From Promicromonospora sp. AC04 (GTDB taxonomy: Bacteria > Actinomycetota > Actinomycetes > Actinomycetales > Cellulomonadaceae): 64,000 nucleotides of DNA. The notes beneath the pieces were generated by a model. It was not told the origin of the DNA. It saw only the letters and a program-made list of their open reading frames with translations, and searched no databases. The translations under genes and the position numbers were made by a program. The first letter of the stretch is position 1; each line of letters opens with the position of its first letter. Positions 28,226-35,241 of this stretch are shown here, piece after piece. The DNA lies in NCBI RefSeq assembly GCF_003058225.1, contig NZ_QBUG01000002.1, positions 620,001 to 684,000 of the forward strand, written 5' to 3'.

Positions 28226-28828
28226 CTACCTGGTCTCGTTCACGGGCTCGTCGTCGCGGTGCGCGCCGTAGAAGTCCGACTGACGGCGCATCAGCTCACG
28301 CATCGGCACGTCTCGGCCCACCCCGTAGACGGTGGCGCCGAAGTTGAGCTCTCGCTGGATCGCCCAGATCTCCTCGTGCCGGTCCGGCGACAGGATCGTC
28401 GCCGGATCCCCCACGGCGACCCAGCCGATCGGCACGACCGTTCCCGGGGCCAAGACGGTGTTGACCTGGACGACACCGTTGATTCGCACCTCCGCGCCCG
28501 CGCCGATAGTGCTGCCCGGGAACAGCGACGCACCGGTCGCGATGAACGCCTCGTCCTCGATCGTGCTGCCGTTCACGTGAGCGTGCGGGCCGATCATCAC
28601 CGCGGACCCGATCTCTGCGGGATGCCCGCGGCGCCCGCGGACGAGCGCGTTCTCCATGACCACAGTGTCCTCGCCGATGACGACGACGCCGTCCTCCGCG
28701 GTGAGGACCGCGCCGTGCAGGATCCTCGCTCCAGCGGCGATGCGGACGTCACCGACAACTGCCGCTGACGGGGCGACGTACGCCGACGGATCGATCGACG
28801 GTTCGAGACCGCGATGGCGAACCAGCAT
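28226..28828 (-). CDS. Gamma-carbonic-anhydrase-like left-handed beta-helix protein, zinc histidines missing
   Basis: A 200-aa hexapeptide-repeat protein of the gamma-carbonic anhydrase/PaaY type. Regular V-x-G-D/I-x-x-G repeats run from residue ~15 to ~140, with a helical C-terminus. The usual zinc ligands occur as V-H-G, I-G-H and L-H-G; here the equivalent places read LVRG, MIGP and VNGS. All three histidines therefore seem to be replaced (my alignment by eye) and carbonic anhydrase activity is doubtful. ATG 28828 has a GGGAG Shine-Dalgarno. It is divergent from the winged-helix/nucleotidyltransferase gene. Confidence 0.75.
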   Translation of the reverse strand: MLVRHRGLEPSIDPSAYVAPSAAVVGDVRIAAGARILHGAVLTAEDGVVVIGEDTVVMENALVRGRRGHPAEIGSAVMIGPHAHVNGSTIEDEAFIATGASLFPGSTIGAGAEVRINGVVQVNTVLAPGTVVPIGWVAVGDPATILSPDRHEEIWAIQRELNFGATVYGVGRDVPMRELMRRQSDFYGAHRDDEPVNETR

Positions 28829-28877
28829 GTGGGTGCTCCCTTCCTCGCCGCCACCATAGATGCCTGCATCTGGTGTG

Positions 28878-28911
28878 TTCATAAAACGAACGGTAGCGTT
28901 CATTTTATGAA
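28878..28911. promoter_or_regulatory. AT-rich 15-bp inverted repeat operator around the start of the HTH-nucleotidyltransferase gene
   Basis: TTCATAAAACGAACG (28878-28892) pairs with CGTTCATTTTATGAA (28897-28911), 14 of 15 matches, around a 4-bp spacer. A TAGCGT -10 box begins in the spacer (28894-28899), and the ATG at 28907 is inside the right arm, 7 nt after the -10. A repressor bound here would cover both promoter and start. Autoregulation by the adjacent winged-helix protein is the simplest reading. Confidence 0.7.
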
Positions 28912-29527
28912 ACAAGGTGCCCCTCTGCTTCTCCCCCTGCTGCGCACCCGCTCGCAGGGAGACATCCTTGCCGCCGTGCTCCTGGAGCCGGACAAGGAGC
29001 AGAGCCTTACCGACCTGGCGCGGCTTGTCGGGACGTCTCGCCTGACTGTCCTACGCGAGATCGACCGCCTCGAGGATGCTGGCCTCGTCTCCACCCGCCG
29101 CTTCGGCAACACCCGCCTTGCCCGCGCGCGGACGGACAACCCGGTCTACGCTCCTCTAGCAGAACTTCTGGCCGTGACCTTTGGTCCCCTTGCAGTGCTC
29201 CGCGGCCTCCTCGCAGACGTCGATGGCATCGAGCATGCCTTCATCTACGGATCATGGGCGGCCCGGTACCACGAGCGTCCGGGTTCGGTACCTGGCGACA
29301 TCGACGTGCTGGTGATCGGCAACCCCGACCGCGATCGGCTCGCCGACATAGTGGAGGAGGCCGAGAAGGCGCTGCACAGGGAGGTCAACGTGCGCCGTGT
29401 CTCCGCCTCCGCATGGGCGGACGACGACGGTCCGTTCAAGCGGACAATCACGAGCTCGCCGATCGTCGAGCTCACCGAGAACGAACACTCGCCCTCGAAG
29501 ACTCGCGGGACATCGTCTCCGCCATGA
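28907..29527 (+). CDS. Winged-helix DNA-binding domain fused to a nucleotidyltransferase (MNT-type) domain
   Basis: A 206-aa two-domain protein. Residues ~15-75 form a MarR/ArsR-like winged helix (SLTDLARLVGTSRLTVLREIDRLEDAGL). Residues ~95-190 are a minimal nucleotidyltransferase with the signature GSW (115-117) and DID (131-133). MNT proteins often act as antitoxins of HEPN toxins or AMPylate partners, and the DNA-binding half suggests an autoregulated switch. No HEPN gene lies beside it. The extreme C-terminus (SPSKTRGTSSPP) looks non-conserved and could reflect a frameshift. ATG 28907 is set by the promoter. Confidence 0.7.
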   Translation: MKQGAPLLLPLLRTRSQGDILAAVLLEPDKEQSLTDLARLVGTSRLTVLREIDRLEDAGLVSTRRFGNTRLARARTDNPVYAPLAELLAVTFGPLAVLRGLLADVDGIEHAFIYGSWAARYHERPGSVPGDIDVLVIGNPDRDRLADIVEEAEKALHREVNVRRVSASAWADDDGPFKRTITSSPIVELTENEHSPSKTRGTSSPP

Positions 29528-29611
29528 CGAAATTCGTTCCGAACGTCGGTCCCTGGCACTGACGACCACGGGCTGCCATTCACCCCGCACCGCCCCAACT
29601 AGGCTTGCCGC

Positions 29612-30565
29612 GTGAGCACGAGCACCGAACTGCCCAAGCAAGTCTCCGAGACGTTCGACCCGCAGCGCTGGCGCACGGTCGCCGGCTTCGAGGGCCTGAC
29701 CGACCTCACGTACCACCGCGGCGTTGACCGGAGCGGCGACGAGCCGCGCGACCTGCCCGTGGTCCGCATCGCGTTCGACCGGCCGGAGGTCCGCAACGCC
29801 TTCCGCCCGCACACGGTGGACGAGCTGTACCGGGTCATGGACCACGCGCGCATGTCGTCCGACGTCGGCACGGTGCTGCTGACCGGCAACGGCCCCTCCC
29901 CCAAGGACGGCGGCTGGGCCTTCTGCAGCGGCGGCGACCAGCGCATCCGCGGCCGCGACGGCTACCGCTACGCCGAGGGCGAGAACGCGGACTCGATCGA
30001 CCCGGCCAAGGCCGGTCGCCTGCACATCCTGGAGGTGCAGCGCCTCATGCGGACCATGCCCAAGGTGGTGGTCGCGGTCGTGGACGGCTGGGCGGCGGGT
30101 GGCGGACACTCCCTGCACGTCGTCGCCGACCTCACGGTCGCCTGCCGCGAGCACGGCAAGTTCAAGCAGACCGACGCCGACGTCGGCTCGTTCGACGCCG
30201 GCTACGGCTCCGCCTACTTCGCCCGCCAGCTCGGGCAGAAGCGCGCCCGCGAGGTGTTCTTCCTCGCCCGCGAGTACTCGGCCGACGACGCCGAGCGCTG
30301 GGGCTCCGTCAACGAGGTCGCCGCCCACGAGGACCTGGAGGGCCTGGCGCTCGAGTACGCGCGCATCATCGCGACCAAGTCGCCGCAGGCCATCCGGATG
30401 CTGAAGTTCGCATTCAACGCCGCCGACGACGGCATCGCCGGCCAGCAGGTGTTCGCCGGCGAGGCGACCCGGCTGGCGTACATGACCGACGAGGCGGTCG
30501 AGGGCAAGGAGGCGTTCCTGGAGCGCCGCGACCCGGACTGGTCGGCCTTCCCGTACTACTACTGA
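29612..30565 (+). CDS. menB: 1,4-Dihydroxy-2-naphthoyl-CoA synthase
   Basis: The crotonase-fold enzyme that closes the second ring of menaquinone, 317 aa, about the normal actinobacterial length. FDRPEVRNAFRPHTVDELY and WAFCSGGDQRIRG build the oxyanion pocket. VDGWAAGGGHSLHVVADLTVA and QTDADVGSFDAGYGSAYFAR include the catalytic aspartate, and the C-terminus DWSAFPYYY is typical. GTG 29612 lies 6 nt after TAGGCT (leaderless). Confidence 0.97.
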   Translation: MSTSTELPKQVSETFDPQRWRTVAGFEGLTDLTYHRGVDRSGDEPRDLPVVRIAFDRPEVRNAFRPHTVDELYRVMDHARMSSDVGTVLLTGNGPSPKDGGWAFCSGGDQRIRGRDGYRYAEGENADSIDPAKAGRLHILEVQRLMRTMPKVVVAVVDGWAAGGGHSLHVVADLTVACREHGKFKQTDADVGSFDAGYGSAYFARQLGQKRAREVFFLAREYSADDAERWGSVNEVAAHEDLEGLALEYARIIATKSPQAIRMLKFAFNAADDGIAGQQVFAGEATRLAYMTDEAVEGKEAFLERRDPDWSAFPYYY

Positions 30566-30663
30566 CGGCGTCGGCCGCCACGACGGACGGCACACTCCCG
30601 CCCAACCGCAACCGACGCGTCGCCAGGTTGACGCCGAACCGCAAGTCTCCCGTCGCCGCCAGC

Positions 30664-30723
30664 GCCGAACCGAAGAGTGCACGTCGATCGGGCCTCAGAT
30701 CGACATGCACTCTTCGGTTCGGC
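30664..30723. terminator. 25-bp inverted repeat between convergent menB and DUF3048 genes
   Basis: Arms 30664-30688 and 30699-30723 match at 24 of 25 positions around a 10-nt loop. The arm includes GCCGAACCGAAGAGTGCA. It lies between the convergent gene ends and is embedded in further repeats (next entry). Confidence 0.7.
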
Positions 30724-30778
30724 GACAGCGGTGACACGTAGGTTGCGGTTCGGCGACAGCGGTGACACGTAGGTTGCG
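30717..30778. repeat. Two tandem 31-bp repeats with flanking partial and inverted copies
   Basis: The unit begins GTTCGGCGACAGCGGTGACA and ends CGTAGGTTGCG; it occurs exactly twice (30717-30747 and 30748-30778). A third partial copy (GTTCGGCGTCACC) starts at 30779. An inverted relative (GACGCCGAACCGCAA) lies to the left near 30630. With only two units and no spacers it is not a CRISPR. Confidence 0.85.
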
Positions 30779-30833
30779 GTTCGGCGTCACCAGCGGATCC
30801 GGTCGACGCGCAACTTGTGGCTCAGCGACGCGC

Positions 30834-31925
30834 TCAGCGCACCGACCAGCTCCCCGAGCCGGCCGGGACCAGCTCGATCCACGTGTTGCCCGGGTCGAGC
30901 CGCACGTCCTGGCCGTCGCGAGTCTTGAGCACGATCGGCGACAGCAGGTCCTTCTTGGACCAGCGCACCGGGATGCTGCGCCCGGTGGAGACCAGCGTGC
31001 CGACCCCGCTGCTCTCGGCGAGCTTGTGCTCCGGCACGGGCGCGCCGCTCGGGTCCACCCACTTCGTGTTGAACACGTGGGTGGACAGCACGAGCACGTT
31101 CCGGGCGGAGTGCCGCCGGCCGTCGGCCGCGACGGACGCGGCCGAGCCCTCGCTGCGCAGGTACCTCTTGTTCTCCTGGTCCCAGGTCCACACCGTGCGC
31201 TGCGCGGGCGACAGCCTGACATCGACGACGTGGGCGGGCGTGCCGCCCTTCCGTGCGGTCCCCTGGCCGACCTTCGGCGCGTACTTGAACTGCGCGCGCG
31301 GCGGGTTCGTCCGCCTCCCGTCCGCCTGCGCGAGGAACGTCGGCATGCTGCCGATCACGTTGTGCGGCGCGTACCGGCTGGAGTCGCGCGTGAAGCCGGC
31401 GTCGCCCTTGTCCATGATGATCGTCTGGGTGCCCACCCGCTCCGTCGCGGCGATGAACGGCCCCTGCCCGCCGGAGAACACCAGGATGCCGTCCAGCGGC
31501 CCCACGATCGCGGGGTCCATCGGCCGCACGGAGCGCACCGGCTCCACGATGTCCGGGATGTTCGAGTGGTAGGTCGCGACGAACCGGCTGATGCCGCCCT
31601 CGACGACCTCCTCCCACACGATGTCGGCCTCCACGAGGCCGCGCTGCGGGCGCGCGTCCGACGAGTTCTCGATCTTCACCGACACAGCGGGGCGGTTCGC
31701 GATCTTGTCGGTCCGCACCCCGGTGAGCGGCCACACGACGGGCGCCGCCGGCGGCTTCGGGGGCTTCGGTGGCCCGGTCCGGTCGCTCTCGACGGGGGCG
31801 TCGACCGTAGCGGTGGGCGTGGGCGAGGGCACCTCGGGACCAACGAGTCCACAGGCGGCCAGCCCGAGCATGATCACCAGGGCCGCACCCGTGGCACGGA
31901 CCGCGGTCGTCCTGCGCGTGGTCAT
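30834..31925 (-). CDS. DUF3048 domain lipoprotein (YerB-like)
   Basis: A 363-aa exported lipoprotein. The N-terminus MTTRRTTAVRATG leads a hydrophobic stretch to the lipobox LAAC (cysteine near residue 24). A Pro/Lys-rich linker (PPKPPKPPAAP) follows, then the DUF3048 domain. The domain includes SVKIENSSDARPQRGLVEAD and PVRSVRPMD early on, and a C-terminal half ending GNTWIELVP. The biochemical role is unknown. ATG 31925 has GGAGGAG upstream; an upstream in-frame ATG would spoil the signal sequence. It shares a divergent promoter region with menE. Confidence 0.85.
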   Translation of the reverse strand: MTTRRTTAVRATGAALVIMLGLAACGLVGPEVPSPTPTATVDAPVESDRTGPPKPPKPPAAPVVWPLTGVRTDKIANRPAVSVKIENSSDARPQRGLVEADIVWEEVVEGGISRFVATYHSNIPDIVEPVRSVRPMDPAIVGPLDGILVFSGGQGPFIAATERVGTQTIIMDKGDAGFTRDSSRYAPHNVIGSMPTFLAQADGRRTNPPRAQFKYAPKVGQGTARKGGTPAHVVDVRLSPAQRTVWTWDQENKRYLRSEGSAASVAADGRRHSARNVLVLSTHVFNTKWVDPSGAPVPEHKLAESSGVGTLVSTGRSIPVRWSKKDLLSPIVLKTRDGQDVRLDPGNTWIELVPAGSGSWSVR

Positions 31926-32039
31926 CCGTTCTCCTCCGCGAGTGTTCGATCCCGAGCGTTCCCCGGGACGGTTCGCGTGGCGCACACCTTACAGACCGGC
32001 CGACTCCGGGTGTGCTCCTGGCACGCTTACCCTCGTGAG

Positions 32040-33422
32040 GTGACCTTGACCGACCCGCCGATCGACGTGGTCCGCGCCGTCCGGGGCGCCCTCGACGGCG
32101 GTCCCGCCTACGCCCCGCAGCCCCGCCTGTCCGACGCCGCGGCCCCGCCCGGCACCGCGCTCGTGCTCCGGACCTCCGGTTCCACGGGAAACCCGCGCGA
32201 GGTCGCGCTGAGCGCGGCCGCCCTGCGCGCGTCCGCCGAGGCCACCCACGAGCGGCTCGGTGGCCCCGGCCGCTGGCTGCTCGTGCTGCCGCCCACGCAC
32301 GTCGCGGGGGTCCAGGTCATCAACCGATCGGTGGTGGCGGGCACGGAGGTGCGCGTCGGCGCGCTCGACCGCTTCACTCCAGAGGGGTTCGCGGCCCTCG
32401 CCACGGGCTTCCTTCGACCCCCGGCCCCTGCTTCGTCGTCGGCCCGGAGCGGGCTCGGCGACCGAGCATACGTCTCGCTGGTCCCCACCCAGCTGCACCG
32501 GCTGGTCACCGCGGCCGACGACGGCGACACCGCCGGCCTCGACGCCCTCGCCCGGTTCGACGCGGCGCTCGTCGGCGGTGCCGCGACGCCCTCCGCGCTG
32601 CTGGCCCGCGCCCGGGCCGCGGGCGTCCGGGTCGTCACCACGTACGGCATGTCCGAGACGAGCGGCGGCTGCGTGTACGACGGCGTCCCGCTCGCGGGCG
32701 TGCGCGTCCGACTGGCCGACGCCGAGGCGGGCCCGGGCCTCACCTCGGGCGCCGCCGGTAAGGACGCCGTCGATAGGGGCGCCGTCGGCACCGGCATCGT
32801 CAGTACGGACACCGTCGGTACGGACGCCGGTGATAACGACACCGTCGTTACAGGCATCGTCGAGCTGTCCGGCCCCGTGCTCGCCGAGGGCTACGTGGGC
32901 GATCCCGACGCCACGGCCGCCGCGTTCCGCACCGGCCCCGACGGCACCCGCTGGTTCCGCACGTCCGACCTGGGCCGCCTGGACGACGGCCGCCTCACGA
33001 TCCTCGGCCGGGCCGACGACGTCATCCTCACCGGCGGGGTCAACGTCGCCCCGGCGGCCGTCGAGGACGCCATCGCCGAGCACCTCGCCGGGCTGGGCAC
33101 CCCGGGCGAGGCCTGCGTCGTCGGCGTGCCCGACGACGAGTGGGGCCATGCCGTCGTCGCCGTCATAGCTCTCGCCGGCCGGCGCGCGGCGCCCAGCCCC
33201 GCGCCCGTGCGCGGCACCAACCTGGCCGACGGCGGCGGTGAGCTGCTCGCCGGGCTGCGCTCCGCCGTCGGGCAGCGGCTGGGGACGCCGGCCGCGCCGC
33301 GCCGGGTGTACGTCACCGCCGCCCTGCCGGCCCGGGGCCCGGGCAAGGTGGACCGCCGGGCGGTGCGGGACGCCGTCGTGCGGGCCGAGCGGGAGGCGGG
33401 CCGGGAACCCGTGCGACCATGA
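32040..33422 (+). CDS. menE: o-Succinylbenzoate-CoA ligase (AMP-forming)
   Basis: An adenylate-forming ligase of menaquinone synthesis, 460 aa from GTG 32040, which lies 6 nt after TACCCT. The nucleotide loop is LVLRTSGSTGNPREV, the A5 motif is TYGMSETSGGCVYDG, the hinge region is RTSDLGRLDDGRLTILGRADD with TGGVNVAPAAVE, and the C-terminal lysine is in GPGKVDRRAVRD. Between A5 and the hinge lies an unusual 35-residue insertion of seven pentapeptides (32763-32867). It is followed by menA after 86 bp. Confidence 0.92.
   Translation: MTLTDPPIDVVRAVRGALDGGPAYAPQPRLSDAAAPPGTALVLRTSGSTGNPREVALSAAALRASAEATHERLGGPGRWLLVLPPTHVAGVQVINRSVVAGTEVRVGALDRFTPEGFAALATGFLRPPAPASSSARSGLGDRAYVSLVPTQLHRLVTAADDGDTAGLDALARFDAALVGGAATPSALLARARAAGVRVVTTYGMSETSGGCVYDGVPLAGVRVRLADAEAGPGLTSGAAGKDAVDRGAVGTGIVSTDTVGTDAGDNDTVVTGIVELSGPVLAEGYVGDPDATAAAFRTGPDGTRWFRTSDLGRLDDGRLTILGRADDVILTGGVNVAPAAVEDAIAEHLAGLGTPGEACVVGVPDDEWGHAVVAVIALAGRRAAPSPAPVRGTNLADGGGELLAGLRSAVGQRLGTPAAPRRVYVTAALPARGPGKVDRRAVRDAVVRAEREAGREPVRP
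32763..32867 (+). repeat. 15-bp in-frame tandem repeat (seven units) inside menE
   Basis: Seven consecutive 15-nt units in exact register encode D-A-V-D-R, G-A-V-G-T, G-I-V-S-T, D-T-V-G-T, D-A-G-D-N, D-T-V-V-T and G-I-V-E-L. The core GCCGTCG or ACCGTCG recurs. Codons here (GTA, GAT, AAC, ACA) are more AT-rich than in the rest of the gene. Confidence 0.85.
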
Positions 33423-33508
33423 CTTCGTTCCTCCGCCAGGACCGGGTGCGAGCCCGGCGCTGGATCTGTTGAGAACTCAGGCACAACCCCCGAACGAAGG
33501 ACGCGCTG

Positions 33509-34378
33509 ATGGCGACTGCCGCCGAGTGGATCTCCGGGGCGCGGCCCCGCACGCTGCCGGCGGCGGCGGCACCCGTCATGGTGGGCACGGGCGCGGCCGC
33601 TCAGGTGGACTCCGCCGCGTGGCTGCCCGCGCTGCTCGCGCTGGGCGTCGCCCTCGCGCTGCAGGTCGGCGTCAACTACGCCAACGACTACTCGGACGGC
33701 GTGCGCGGTACGGACCTGGACCGGGTCGGCCCGATGCGGCTGACCGCGTCCGGCGCCGCCGCCCCCGGCGCGGTGAAGCGCGCGGCGTTCGCGGCGTTCG
33801 GCGTCGCCGGGGTGCTCGGCCTCTTGCTGAGCGTCGTGTCGGGTCACTGGTGGCTGCTCGCGGTCGGCGCGGTGTGCGTGGCCGCCGCCTGGTACTACAC
33901 CGGCGGCAAGAAGCCGTACGGCTACCGGGGGCTGGGCGAGATCGCCGTGTTCGTGTTCTTCGGCCTGGTCGCAGTGCTCGGAACCACCTACACGCAGGCC
34001 GACCGCATCACGTGGCCCGCGGTGCTCGGCGCCGTCGGCATCGGCCTCATCGCGTGCGCGCTGCTCATGGTGAACAACCTGCGCGACATCCCCACCGACG
34101 TCCTGGCCGGCAAGCGCACGCTCGCGGTACGGCTCGGTGACTACCGGGCGCGGCGGGCGTACATCGCGATGATCTGGGTCCCTGTGCTGCTCGGCGCGGT
34201 GTGCGCGTTCTGGGCGCCGTGGTCGCTCGTGGTGCTGCTGCTGCTCGGCCCCGCGACGCTGCTGTCGCTGCCGATACTCGCCGGGGCGCGGGGCAAGCTG
34301 CTGATCCCGGTCCTGGCCGGCACGGGGCTCTACGAGCTGGGCTACGGCGTGCTGCTCTGGTTCGGCCTGTCGGTCTGA
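33509..34378 (+). CDS. menA: 1,4-Dihydroxy-2-naphthoate polyprenyltransferase
   Basis: The UbiA-superfamily membrane prenyltransferase that attaches the isoprenoid tail to form demethylmenaquinone, 289 aa with about eight helices. The first Asp-rich motif is NYANDYSDGVRGTDLDR; the second region is MVNNLRDIPTDVLAGKRTLAVRLG. ATG 33509 has GAAGGA 9 nt upstream. Its last 37 bp overlap the end of the convergent DUF4229 gene. Confidence 0.96.
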   Translation: MATAAEWISGARPRTLPAAAAPVMVGTGAAAQVDSAAWLPALLALGVALALQVGVNYANDYSDGVRGTDLDRVGPMRLTASGAAAPGAVKRAAFAAFGVAGVLGLLLSVVSGHWWLLAVGAVCVAAAWYYTGGKKPYGYRGLGEIAVFVFFGLVAVLGTTYTQADRITWPAVLGAVGIGLIACALLMVNNLRDIPTDVLAGKRTLAVRLGDYRARRAYIAMIWVPVLLGAVCAFWAPWSLVVLLLLGPATLLSLPILAGARGKLLIPVLAGTGLYELGYGVLLWFGLSV

Positions 34379-34647
34379 AGCTCCTGGTCGAGCTGGGCGT
34401 CCTCGTGGGCCGCGTCGGCGTCGACCCTCGGGGCTGCGGCGCGCTCGGCGGCGCGGCGCTCGGCCCGGTCGGCCATCCACCGCGTCGCGGCGTCGCGCGG
34501 CCTGCTCAGGGTCAGGTACGACACCGCCAGCGCGACCACCACCGCGACGATCGGGAGCAGCCAGCCCCGCAGGCCGACCAGGTACAGCAGGCCGAATGCC
34601 GCGCCGAACAGCGCGAGGCGGAGCAGGGTGTAGATCACGAGGGGCAC
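34342..34647 (-). CDS. DUF4229 domain small membrane protein
   Basis: A 101-aa protein of unknown function. Two transmembrane helices fill residues ~3-48 (VIYTLLRLALFGAAFGLLYL and LLPIVAVVVALAVSYLTL). A charged coiled-coil-prone tail rich in Arg, Ala, Glu and Asp follows. GTG 34647 lies 6 nt after a TACGAT -10 box (leaderless). Its 3' end overlaps menA by 37 bp in the opposite direction. It is typically found next to menA in actinobacteria. Confidence 0.8.
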   Translation of the reverse strand: MPLVIYTLLRLALFGAAFGLLYLVGLRGWLLPIVAVVVALAVSYLTLSRPRDAATRWMADRAERRAAERAAAPRVDADAAHEDAQLDQELQTDRPNQSSTP

Positions 34648-34752
34648 CTACCCATCGTAGGCCGGGCCTGGGTCACAGTCGGACGGCGGCAAGGGGGCGA
34701 ACGTCACTCCGAAGCCTGACGCATCCCCGCCGACCGGCCGTAGGCTGGGCGC

Positions 34753-35148
34753 ATGCCCCGCATACTCTTCATCTTGGTCGTCGTCGGACTCATGGTGTAC
34801 GCCCTGGTCGACGTCTGGGGTTCGGAGGAGGACGAGCGTGGCGGCCTGCCCCGGTGGCTGTGGGTGCTCCTGATCGTGCTCCTGCCCCTGCTCGGCCCGA
34901 TCTCGTGGATCGTCGTCCGGGTCACCGCCCGCCGGTCCGGCACGGGCCCCGGCCCGTCCTCGGGTCCCGGCACCGGCGGCAGCCGCCCGACGGTGCCCCC
35001 GCGGCCCGGCCCGCGTCGTCCCTCCGGCCCGGCCGCACCGGACGACGACCCCGAGTTCCTCTGGCTGCTGGAGCAGGACCGCCGCAAGCGCGAGCGCGAG
35101 GCCCGCGGCCGCCAGGACGCCAAGGACGACGACGCCGAGAACAACTGA
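34753..35148 (+). CDS. PLDc_N-domain small membrane protein
   Basis: A 131-aa protein with two N-terminal transmembrane helices (residues ~3-19 and ~34-57). The pair matches the phospholipase D N-terminal (PLDc_N) domain also found in cardiolipin synthases (VDVWG...LWVLLIVLLPLLGPISWIVV). A Pro/Gly-rich then highly charged tail (EQDRRKREREARGRQDAK) follows. There is no catalytic HKD motif, so it is not itself a phospholipase. ATG 34753 lies 6 nt after TAGGCT. Confidence 0.8.
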   Translation: MPRILFILVVVGLMVYALVDVWGSEEDERGGLPRWLWVLLIVLLPLLGPISWIVVRVTARRSGTGPGPSSGPGTGGSRPTVPPRPGPRRPSGPAAPDDDPEFLWLLEQDRRKREREARGRQDAKDDDAENN

Positions 35149-35155
35149 CTTCCGC

Positions 35156-35233
35156 GAGGTCCGCTTCGAGAACAACATCGGGCACCGATCCGAGCCGGAT
35201 TCGGTGCCCGATGTTGTTCTCGAAGCGGACCTC
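35156..35233. terminator. Perfect 33-bp inverted repeat between convergent genes
   Basis: Arms 35156-35188 and 35201-35233 are complementary at all 33 positions around a 12-nt loop that can pair internally (TCCG/CGGA). It lies 7 bp past the PLDc_N gene and 8 bp from the ccsB stop. It is much longer than a normal intrinsic terminator and AT-richer than its surroundings (GAGAACAACATCGGGCACCG). Confidence 0.75.
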
Positions 35234-35241
35234 TTACGGGC

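Noticed and set aside
30717-30778. Two 31-bp tandem repeats as a CRISPR remnant
   Set aside because: There is no unique spacer between the units, only two copies, and no cas gene in the window.
34342-34378. menA and DUF4229 overlap as a sequencing or annotation error
   Set aside because: Both C-termini look normal for their families, and 37-bp convergent overlaps are common in compact actinobacterial genomes.
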